Below are positions 19,940 to 27,836 of a stretch of 27,836 nt of DNA, one piece after another. The position numbers and the translations under genes were made by a program. Location of the stretch: positions 11,521 through 39,356 of the forward strand of contig KN884830.1 in the NCBI GenBank assembly GCA_000934455.1. The letters are read 5' to 3'. Every line of letters begins with the position of its first letter. Within the stretch, counting starts at the first letter, position 1. This DNA comes from Apostichopus parvimensis. Its lineage: Eukaryota; Echinodermata; Holothuroidea; Aspidochirotida; Stichopodidae. Under the pieces are notes generated by a model that was not told the DNA's origin, did not search any database, and saw nothing but the letters and a program-made list of their open reading frames with translations.

Positions 19940-21471
19940 GGATGTTTTTAAGTACTTAAGATGATGGCACCTAAAGCGTTCACATTTTCAGTTGTTTTAC
20001 CATTTAACCCGAAAGAAAAACGTAATCCTTTATTTATATTTGATACAAAATATATCACTTCTTGCAGATCCTTTTTATCTTTCCTTATACGAAGTCTTGA
20101 TTTCCAGTGCCCGTTGGGGGGTTAAGACGTCGGTTTGACTTTTCTTCCCTTTTGTTTAATGCATATCCTTATGAAGAATGTATTAAGCCCTTTTGTCCGC
20201 CCTGCCCTCCGTCTCTTTAACGCAGCAAATAACTAAATGATTCGTTGGAAAAAAAGAATGAATTGGTGAAGCACTTAGGTTCTTCGAAGGAGATGAAAAT
20301 TAACTTACAATACTGGAATATACCCGAAGAGAGATCAAGAGTATTGCCAGTGCACCTTTCATTGTAGCTTATCCTTCAGAAAATGAAATCAATAGAAAAT
20401 GTTCGATGGCTGGTTGTTAGTTTACTAGCAAGTTAGGCACTGGAATTTAGCTTTACATTACAGTCACAGTGACATGTAATTTGGCGATGGTGCTTGTATT
20501 ATGCTGAACATTGGAATCGAAAATCTAATCTGTTTTTGTTGATACAGCTCAACTTTAGATGAGTCGAAACTAAAGAAATGTTATCTTACCTGACAATGTT
20601 TTTGCAAAACATATTTCATCTTTGTTTTCCCCTTCTGTGTAAATATTCTACTTTTTTTTAAAGCAAATTGCTAATGGAGTTTGGTATCTGTCTTGCGTAT
20701 TCACTAAAAAGAGAGGTAGTTTATATACGTTATTTCTACTTGTTTAGTATATTAGAATATACATGTTTGGAGTGAGTGATTAAATCAATTGCGAAGTCAA
20801 CCGTAGGTGCGGATAAACATGTTTGGTGTTTATCTGTTGTTGCATAAATTATAATACTTCGACCAAAACAATGTCGAATGTTTTTGCATCTTGTAAGAAA
20901 CATACCATCCATGAAAAATGAGACCCGACGTCATTTTGCTTGACACTCATTTGTAACGCATTTTCTAAACAATTAATGGAGCTCAAAATAGGCCCCTATG
21001 TGTATCACGTGATCTTTCTTTTGAAGATAACTGATTAAGATATAGTTAACAACACACATAGAGTCATTTAGTGAGTTGCACTTGATCAGAGTTGCACTTG
21101 ATCAAGTGTTTCTACAATAGGTAAATTAATCATTCATATAGTGTCAATACTACCACTACCGTTTCTGTTGGTGAATGTTTGTGAGTTTAGAACTATGTAT
21201 TCTTATAAGGATCTTACTTTCAATTTTGCAGTAACTTACAAACGTGAGGCCTATAACATTAGTTCATATGAAACAGTCATTAAAACTTTGAAATACAGAA
21301 AGAGAATACGGACATGAACGTAATCCTTGTACTTATATCCCGACGACTACTTGAATAACAAATAGATGGTATATGTTTATTTAAATATGATGGGAAATTG
21401 TTGTAATTGTCTTAATAATATCTATATTGTTATCTTCTCAATACACAGTGATCGTCTGATACTTCAAGAAC
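19940..21471. other. Upstream region of the Ig-NACHT gene
   Basis: No gene recognised. It ends just before the ATG at 21472. An AG at 21447-21448 (CTTCTCAATACACAG) could be the acceptor of an exon carrying the start codon, so a separate 5' UTR exon may exist upstream. No strong TATA box is evident in this AT-rich stretch. Confidence 0.35.
21073..21108. repeat. Perfect 16-bp tandem pair ending in a 14-bp palindrome
   Basis: GAGTTGCACTTGATCA is repeated exactly at 21073-21088 and 21089-21104. The second copy runs into the perfect palindrome CACTTGATCAAGTG (21095-21108). It lies about 370 bp upstream of the Ig-NACHT start codon, so it could bind a dimeric factor, but that is conjecture. Confidence 0.6.
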
Positions 21472-21538
21472 ATGATGGATTTGATACAGCAGACCGTTGC
21501 GGTCTTAGTTCTAATATTGTCATTTATATATATTGGAG
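21472..21538 (+). CDS. Exon 1: signal peptide
   Basis: Two adjacent ATG codons (21472, 21475) open MMDLIQQTVAVLVLILSF followed by IYIG, a clear hydrophobic leader. The exon ends in phase 1 at GGAG|GTAAGACC and continues as D-A-S-S in exon 2, a plausible cleavage region. Confidence 0.78.
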
Positions 21539-24500
21539 GTAAGACCAATAAGAATTTATTAGTTAATACTTATCATATATTTCAAAGTAATGACTGCATG
21601 ACAATTGATCTCTAATCAGTGGCGTCCAGAGGATTTCAAAGTAGGGGAAAATTAATAAAAAAACAATGTTCCCGAACTTTAAGAAGGAGAATGAAGGAGG
21701 GCAAGAGGTTATTGAATATGAACTTAATCCCCAATCTGAAAAATCGCCTCGTGGTCATTACCAATATTAATAAAAAAGGGTCTCTCAACGACTTCTGCAC
21801 AATCGATGCTTGTTTTGTAAACGATAACTGCTATTCAAGACATCATCGGAAAATAGAGAAATAAAGAAGTCCTCTAATAAAGAAGTTCATGTTTTAACTG
21901 TTACAGATTAAAGTTTGTTTAATTAATCTTCACTGTCGCTTGCATTCTATAAGATACTATTGAATTAGCATATATCAACTACTTGTTTTAAAAACTCATT
22001 CCGTTAATATGTAAATAAAGGTATATATAATATTATGTTTTATTGACAGACGCAAGCAGTGTTCAGTGTCAGCCCAAGTGTTTTGCAGAATTGCGAAAGT
22101 CGTTTGAGCTTCCATGCCATGTTCTAGGTTCAAACTACGACTTGTATTGGTACAAAGGATTAACAACGAGCACCGCTCCTTTGTTATCACTCGTAGGTGG
22201 CATACCAAGTGGCAGCGAATACCAGAAAGGGGAATTTGAGTTAACCATCAATGGATCTCTTAGAATCATTAATAGCCAGTTACGACATGAAGGCAGCAAT
22301 ACGCTGACAGCTTACTTTGACAACTTTGAACAAGATACCTCAAACACGGCGCTTTTGATTTACAGTAATAAACATATCCTTTTTCTATACTTATATTTAG
22401 TTAGCTTGAGAGTTGTAACATTTTGAATCTAGTCATTTAAATCAATTGGTGTATAAATTGAAAAAAAAAACAAATTTTCACTGTAGTTAACAACACTGAG
22501 TTATATCGTTAACATTTTATCCTGACAGGTCGACCCGATCCTCCGTGCCCACTCATTGATGCATGTGGTTCGACCTGTACTGGATGTCAACTGAACGTTA
22601 CCACCTCTGGATCACTGACTTGTTATGTGAATGGCTCTCGACCAATCATGGACTTAGACTGGATTGTAACTATCCAGTCTGGATTGAGCTTCACTAAAGA
22701 AGAGCAAACTCATAAAGAAATGGGTGACAGATGGTACACTGAGAAAACCATTCAATACACAACACCTGATTGTGGAGCAGATGCTACTTTCAGATGCATC
22801 GCTTCCTTGTCAGACTTTCCTTTTGCTTCTCTTGTTGATACTTACTCCAGCACTGTTAGGATTAATACAGGTAACGTGATATATACTGATTGGCAAATTC
22901 GTTATGGTATTTAGTAATGCATTGCTGGTTTATTGAACAGTGTTCCATTTTTTATCTTTTACAGTTTACAATTAGTCCGTTGATTTTACAGAAGTAATAT
23001 ATAGATTACAAAGCTTCATTAAGACTTAGTTTTTACAGTTTAATTAAATTACGTACACATTTTGAACACACATGAAGGACAGTGTAGAACAATCATAACG
23101 AAGCTATATGCATAGTTATGTCATAATGGTATTTAGTGGCCTTTAACTTGCACACATTAGGTAGACTCCTGTGTCAGTAAGAAAATGCAACACGTTTTTG
23201 TATTACCATACCAACAATTAGGGCAAAACGTATACCCTAAGCAAAAGTGAAATTATAGGTCCTGGAGAAGCAAACCTATTGATCAAATAATTCGAAATCG
23301 CAATATCACAATATTAATAAGTGTAAAAGCTAGGGGTTGTGACTCACAACAAACTCTGTCAGGTATACAGAGGAAAAGGCTAATGACAAAGGTTATTGAG
23401 ACAGCTCACAAACCAGTATGGAGAGGATGTTATACTTCACATTTAAAGCGTGTTTGTAATAACATCGCAATTGTGGCCGATAACACAGGAAAAGCGTATC
23501 TCTCAGATATACCTTCATTGATATTCCCCTCAGGCCACCCCTGTTTTTGCAAGACTGTGTAACCTGACATGTACAATCTTCGGTCTCTTGATTATGTCGT
23601 TTCAGGAGCATGCAAAGGACCTCCTTCAAGTGAACCCACGAGTAGCCCTAAAGGTCAAGTCGTCTGGCCCTTTGTGGTTATTGGAATTGTTATCGTCCTC
23701 GTGATGCTAGTCCTCATTGCTTGCTTTTTGTATCGAAGATGAGGTAAGGACAAGTATGGTCTTTTGAAATTACCTTATAACGTTCAATAATTCAAAGAAA
23801 ATAATGATGTTAGTTGACACCAACAGGAAATTTTTACCTCAAGAATGCTAAAAATATTTAAGCATTCTTTTCATTCAGGACGAATGAGAACTATCTAATA
23901 GTGCCAAAGCATTTGAGGGCCATGCACTCGCAGCCAGTAACTGTGTTAAATGGTAATTATAAGGCAAGTTGCCGTTTGTTTATTTATCGGAACGTTGCTC
24001 ATCTAGTCATTGCAAGTCGGTCGTTAAGTCGATCAACCCCTCTTGGCAACTTGTGAATACGCGACCCTGTTTATGTTATTCAAGTTTTGTCACAATGTTA
24101 AATTTCATGTAAAAATTCAACATTCATAAATTGAAATAATGGTCACGGATGAAGCGTGGGATGGGAGGTTGGGTGGGTAGGACGTGTGCCCCAGCACTTT
24201 AAGTTTTCTCGTGATTTGTTCAGGTACCCTCTTTGTAATTTAGAAATTACCCCCAATCTGTTGCTTGTCACCCCCAAACTTTCTTCGGATTTTTGTGCCG
24301 CCACTGCAGTTGATTGTCAGTGCACTGTACTCCTGTTCTGATACAACATCATTCCATGTTGAAATGACAACTGCAGGTATAGTATACCTTGCGTCAGATC
24401 CAGGCTGATTTAATTGTATAACGTGGTGTTGTTCAGCGTACTATATAAAATATAGCCTATTTCTGTATTCTTGTTAATTTACTTCCGCATTTAACTTATT

Positions 24501-27500
24501 TGAGACTGATAACTGTGATAAGATGAGAGAACTTCTTTGTTCCGTTTGGAAAAATTGTTGGTTATGTTCCATTTAAGTTTACAAAAATTTGTCACATTTT
24601 CAGATGTTTATGAATGACCGGAAGTTGAATGTTATGTTGGATGCACGCAACCTACGGCCTTGTGCATCACTTGCGTTTTACCGTCGTTCATGTATTATCC
24701 TGCGATAGCCGCCGGTACACAGTTGAATATCCCTAATATAATCATATCAAGAATAATGCATTTCACAAAGCTGCATTAAATTATTCTGTTTATTAACAAT
24801 GAGTATTGAAATGTCAAAGCAACAATAATTTTATCGACCAGATTTAATTTTTGTTTATTTAGGTACGAGTATACAGATCGCAACTCCGGATCACGTGGTA
24901 AGAAGGACATTATATTTGTATTACTTTATCGTCTTTTTCCACAATGTGTTCCTGTTTATCCATTTGTTTGAGTAAATTCCATATCTGTTTTTATATCAGA
25001 AAATGCAGAAACAACCGAAGCAGAAGAAAAAATCCCTTGAAGGTACGATATAATTTTCACATCCTAGTCGATCTTTAAAACTGGAAAAGGAGAAACACAA
25101 TTTGCTGCTCTGTTATTGCAACAAGGAGATTTCATAGCTACACGAAGATTACGAATGAAGGAGGTTCTCTATTTTTAAGAAATGAATTACATTAATTTAA
25201 AAATTGGCATCACCAATACGTCTATATTACATGTGTCATAGTTATAGCGGTTATGACGTAACAGTTTTATGTTAATTGTTGATGACATCCCTGCCTGTCA
25301 TACTTAAGTTTTAATGCAAACTATTAATTTCTTGCTCATTTAAACCAATCCTTTTAATAATATCATAACGTTATACAATATTGGCAGTCATTGATATTTT
25401 TATTATTTTCTTTAGAGAGGAAAAATACTTTAGTGGAAGGGCTAATGAAGTACTACGAGAAATTTGGTTTCATCAAGCCGCTACCGTGGGATGAACCAAT
25501 ACCGATACACGCCCTTTACACTACATGCCAGTGCACTGTCACTAACGCGAACGGTGACATCCACCGTCACGCTAGCGACTTTCTGTCTACACCGGAGTTT
25601 AATTTCGATAGTACTAATCGGGTCTTTATTATAGCAGATTTAGGTTACGGGAAGACAACCTACACTCAACACTTGGTTAGCGATTGGGCATCAAATATGA
25701 AACTTCCGAAAATTGGCAGAAAAAATCAAACCAGGGAACCTATACTAATATATATTCACCTGAAACAGGTTGATCCCTCGATGATACTTTCCGAAATTGT
25801 CCAAAAAATGATGCCTGTTGGAAACGATTTGATGGTGGACGATATTGTTGAAATATTTCTGAATTTTGAGTTTCAAGTACTCTTGGATGGGCTTGATGAG
25901 CTATCGATGTCAACGATTAGTACCAATACATCTGCCGAGAATCCTACTAACGATAAAGAAGAACGTGACAATCTCCTTCAAGAGGAGGGTGAAAATGATT
26001 CTAATCTGACGGTCGAAAATTTACTCGATAATAAAATAAACACTGTTAAGTTTAAAAAGATCAAGGTTTGGGTAACGACTCGTGAAGTTGATGACATGCA
26101 AGCTTCATTTGCCCTACCATATTCAAAGGTTAAATTGAATGGTTTCAGTAATTCTCAAGTCAATGAGTATATTCATAAAACCTGCAAATATTACTTTAAA
26201 TCACAAGCAATACCCCAACTAACCTTGATCCCCGAATCAAAGAAAGATAACACCGTTCCACGAAACGACGGGCAGAACCCGGACGCCTATGATACTTTAG
26301 AAATACTTTCAATAAAGGTTTCTCAATGTATGGAAATAAACGACATTTTTCAGAATTTTTCTGAAACACCCCTTCTGCTGATTATGATTATCCATATAAT
26401 TACATGCAGAATGTTAGATCCAACAGGGAAATATAAAGAAGTGAATGTTAACAAATTGACAACAATAATAAGATTAGTTATTACCTGTTTGGAATCCCGA
26501 TACGTGCAGAAAGTTAATAACCAGTCCATTCAAGAAGATCTTAAGAGTCTTGAAGACAGACTTGGTAAAATAGCATTTGAGAACAGAATGAGCCTTTCAG
26601 TGGGTAAACGCGAGTATTGGAACGATAAACTTGGTTCAAAAGATACCGTACTTGCCTTAGCCGTAGGATTGCTCAAGTATTCAAAGAAGGTAGGAAGCGG
26701 AGGAAGTCAAATAGAAGAACTGGCTTTTTCGTCCTATGCTGGAATCATGTTTCATCATGAATTCTTTCAGGAATTTCTAGCTGCTCAGTATGTGCTACAA
26801 AAAGATAAAGAATGGGCGTGGATAGATGAATTTATAAAAAAGAGTACTGACGATGCAACGGTCAGGTTATTACAGTTTATGTTCGGCATGAATCATGCTA
26901 GATTGGATAAAGCAGTAAAATCTCTCATGAAGGAACAGAATATGTGGAACAATTTGATCGACTGTATTTATGAAATAAGTAATCTCGAGAAGAAGCGGGA
27001 AATTAGCAAAGTCATGGACAAAGAAGCGGATAAACTGGCTAGCAGTATGAACATTAACATACAGCATCTTGACAGGAAACACCACAGAGTTGCTTTAACA
27101 GATTTCTGCGATGCTTGCAATGCTTCCGATGTAAGTAGTGGTAACTCTGTAAATTTATTGTGGTTTATTTAATTTTCGAATCTTATGTTCAACTTGTCTA
27201 AAAATGATTCCTCAGCTGGTTTTATGAAACAGCTGATCGCCCACCATAATTGTTATATCCAATTAACATTTTAGTCTACAAAATGAGAGCTTTTTATATC
27301 GTTTTTTATATGACCTGATACATGTACAAAACAAATATAATATCCTGGAATACTATACGGTACCGGTATTTGATTGGTCATTTGTTTTAACTAAAATCCA
27401 TTTCAATTTACTGTAAAGACACTCATTAATGTGATATGCCCCAATAAGTGGTTATTGTTAATTTTTTGTTGTTCTTTGGGTTATTAAATATGGGAATAAT

Positions 27501-27836
27501 GCCGTTCTTAATGTTAACGTCTCTCTAATTACTTGTCTTCCAACAGGTGAAAGTGAAAATAATGACTTTCAGAGAAGAGTGCGCGATTGACTTTATTAAA
27601 GAAATAACAATGCCTTCATTAAAGTCCCTGGTATTTCTGAAAACGAGCATCAACGAAGACCAATTCGTATCAATCATCACCAGCCTTACTAATCGAAAAT
27701 GTCCAGAAATCCTACAGTAAGAATGTTTGATAATACCTCGTTATGATCATCTGCATAATGTGATTAGTGTTATTGTTCGTTCTGTTGATAAATAATGACT
27801 TTTATTTCTTTATATATAGATATATATTAAATATTT
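21472..27836 (+). CDS. Ig-Ig-transmembrane-NACHT receptor gene, 3' end beyond window
   Basis: Exons 21472-21538, 22050-22364, 22529-22870, 23606-23743, 23879-23952, 24863-24897, 25000-25042, 25416-27130 and 27547-27716 form one chain of about 966 codons: signal peptide, two Ig domains (residues about 23-242), stalk, transmembrane helix (about 260-284), tail, Lys-rich linker, NACHT with winged-helix part, and leucine-rich beginning. All introns have GT/AG ends. Phases agree everywhere except between 23743 and 23879, where one base is missing and TGA follows the helix. NACHT proteins are STAND ATPases that oligomerise on activation. Placing one behind an Ig ectodomain suggests a surface sensor that signals through NACHT assembly; this is inference. 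It could instead be two genes, a short Ig-membrane protein and a NACHT gene, but the NACHT exon has no start of its own and needs the linker exons. Confidence 0.7.
21617..21680 (+). mobile_element. Possible CAGTGGCG-type element end
   Basis: CAGTGGCGTCCAGAGGATTTC in the first intron of the Ig-NACHT gene resembles the ends of the hAT-like MITE at 9509-9798. The matching far end was not identified. Confidence 0.25.
22050..22364 (+). CDS. Exon 2: first Ig domain, lacking the F-strand cysteine
   Basis: 315 nt, phase 1 to 1, acceptor TTTTATTGACAG, donor TACA|GTAATA. The domain shows FELPCHVLG (B strand), LYWYKG (core Trp) and a V-set-like FELTINGSLRIINSQLRHEG. The expected Tyr-x-Cys is replaced by NTLTAYFD, so the canonical disulphide partner is missing. 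Two extra cysteines (CQPKC) precede the domain and may pair differently. Confidence 0.78.
22529..22870 (+). CDS. Exon 3: second Ig domain
   Basis: 342 nt, phase 1 to 1, acceptor ATCCTGACAG, donor ACAG|GTAACG. The Ig core is GSLTCYVNG, LDWIVTIQ and DATFRCIAS, ending SSTVRINT. Additional cysteines (CPLIDACGSTCTGC) form a Cys-rich cap before the B strand and could give extra disulphides. Length and phase equal those of the first-Ig exon of the minus-strand receptor. Confidence 0.8.
23606..23743 (+). CDS. Exon 4: stalk and transmembrane helix, reads into TGA
   Basis: The acceptor TTATGTCGTTTCAG is strong. It encodes a Ser/Pro/Thr stalk (PPSSEPTSSPKG), then the helix VVWPFVVIGIVIVLVMLVLI, then ACFLYRR and TGA at 23740-23742. 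The donor GATGAG|GTAAGG is strong and directly follows the stop. As written, a product ending here would be a two-Ig membrane protein with almost no cytoplasmic tail. One additional base near the end of the exon would carry the frame into exon 5. Confidence 0.75.
23879..23952 (+). CDS. Exon 5: cytoplasmic tail with tyrosine motif
   Basis: 74 nt, acceptor TTCTTTTCATTCAG, donor AATG|GTAATT. The frame that joins correctly to the downstream linker reads TNENYLIVPKHLRAMHSQ then PVTVLN. NENYLIV contains a YxxPhi-type sequence. This frame needs two bases from exon 4, which supplies one; the alternative frame closes after seven codons. Confidence 0.6.
24150..24306 (-). mobile_element. Fragment of a CAGTGGCG-ended DNA element in an intron
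   Basis: Read on the minus strand it starts CAGTGGCGGCACAAAAATCC at 24306 and continues with GGGGGTGACAAG and GGGGGTAATTTC. This is the kind of end seen in hAT-like MITEs. The other end and a target-site duplication were not found. It sits in the intron between tail exon 5 and linker exon 6. Confidence 0.35.
24863..24897 (+). CDS. Exon 6: short linker
   Basis: 35 nt, acceptor TTGTTTATTTAG, donor CGTG|GTAAGA, phase 1 in and 0 out. It reads TSIQIATPDHV after joining to exon 5. The same 35-nt exon with the same splice sites is kept in the pseudogene at 5256-5290, supporting it as a real part of the NACHT gene. Confidence 0.62.
25000..25042 (+). CDS. Exon 7: lysine-rich linker
   Basis: 43 nt, acceptor TGTTTTTATATCAG, donor GAAG|GTACGA. 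It reads KMQKQPKQKKKSLE, strongly basic as expected on the inner face of a membrane, and continues in phase 1 into the NACHT exon. The counterpart at 5393-5450 ends with the same codons (KSLE) but carries an early stop. Confidence 0.65.
25416..27130 (+). CDS. Exon 8: complete NACHT ATPase and winged-helix region
   Basis: A single 1715-nt exon, phase 1 in (acceptor TTATTTTCTTTAG) and phase 0 out (donor CGAT|GTAAGT). It starts ERKNTLVEGLMKYYEKFGF. Walker A is ADLGYGKTT (25634-25660), with Ala in place of the usual first Gly. Walker B is FQVLLDGLDEL (25871-25903), with the DGxDE signature of NACHT. Sensor 1 is VWVTTRE (26066-26086). Then come KLNGFSNSQVNEYI, TPLLLIMIIHIIT, and the winged-helix hallmark FHHEFFQEFLAAQYVL (from 26750). 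These are the residues needed for nucleotide binding and hydrolysis, so the domain looks functional. An acidic, low-complexity insert lies between Walker B and sensor 1. If the donor is skipped the frame runs on to a TAA at 27170-27172. Confidence 0.92.
27547..27716 (+). CDS. Exon 9: start of a leucine-rich region
   Basis: The acceptor TCTTCCAACAG and donor CTACA|GTAAGA bound 170 nt, phase 0 in and 2 out. It reads MTFREECAIDFIKEI, then MPSLKSLVFLKTSI, NEDQFVSIITSL and NRKCPEIL, a pattern compatible with ribonuclease-inhibitor-type leucine-rich repeats that normally follow NACHT in NLRs. Only about two repeats are visible. An AG at 27818-27819 (TTTATATATAG) may open the next exon (QYILNI in phase), cut by the window end. 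Confidence 0.6.

Noticed and set aside
21619-21864. 81-codon plus-strand frame in intron 1 of the Ig-NACHT gene
   Set aside because: It starts inside a transposon-like end (CAGTGGCG...) and has low-complexity basic composition.
24602-24640. Possible exon after CACATTTTCAG reading DVYE-stop
   Set aside because: It closes after four codons and no donor follows; the downstream linker exons join in frame without it.
26870-27085. Minus-strand frame within the NACHT exon
   Set aside because: Shadow of the NACHT coding sequence.

Overview
The window looks like nuclear DNA of a marine invertebrate animal. The coding pieces are short exons bounded by GT/AG splice sites, introns are a few hundred bases long, and the DNA is AT-rich with many degenerate repeats. 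A Tx1/L1-like LINE and a hAT-type MITE are present. Immunoglobulin (Ig) exons split at phase 1, together with NACHT receptor genes, point to a deuterostome such as an echinoderm (possibly a sea cucumber). That placement is inference; nothing in the sequence fixes the species.

Layout. (1) 1-4600: two diverged ~170-bp tandem copies, then a minus-strand receptor gene that I assembled exon by exon (4460 down to 328): signal peptide, Ig, Ig, transmembrane helix, short tyrosine-containing tail. A TATA-like box lies about 100 bp upstream of its ATG. (2) 5045-7335, plus strand, head to head with it: a decayed NACHT-receptor pseudogene that keeps two small linker exons and the flanking introns, with a rearranged front end; an orphan C-terminal exon candidate follows at 8412-8527. 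(3) 8681-9105 minisatellite and 9501-9806 MITE with an 8-bp target-site duplication. (4) 10240-13985: minus-strand, 5'-truncated, broken LINE (endonuclease, reverse transcriptase, zinc-finger tail). (5) 14541-17238: a 1.32-kb sequence present twice on either side of a 50-N gap, most likely an assembly false duplication. (6) 17239-21471: no gene recognised, several local repeats. (7) 21472 to the right edge, plus strand: the main gene. Nine exons can be chained into signal peptide - Ig - Ig - transmembrane helix - basic linker - complete NACHT ATPase/winged-helix region - start of a leucine-rich region.

The striking content is the plus-strand gene. It joins a cell-surface Ig receptor ectodomain to an intracellular NACHT signalling ATPase, an architecture different from ordinary cytosolic NLRs, in which a death-fold effector domain precedes NACHT. 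The chain is phase-consistent at every junction except one: the transmembrane exon is out of register by one base with the next exon and reads into TGA. The gene is therefore mutated, mis-sequenced, or makes a short membrane-anchored Ig form alongside the fusion. The minus-strand gene is a NACHT-less relative with the same Ig-Ig-TM plan, and the pseudogene shows that the linker-NACHT module has been duplicated in this locus.
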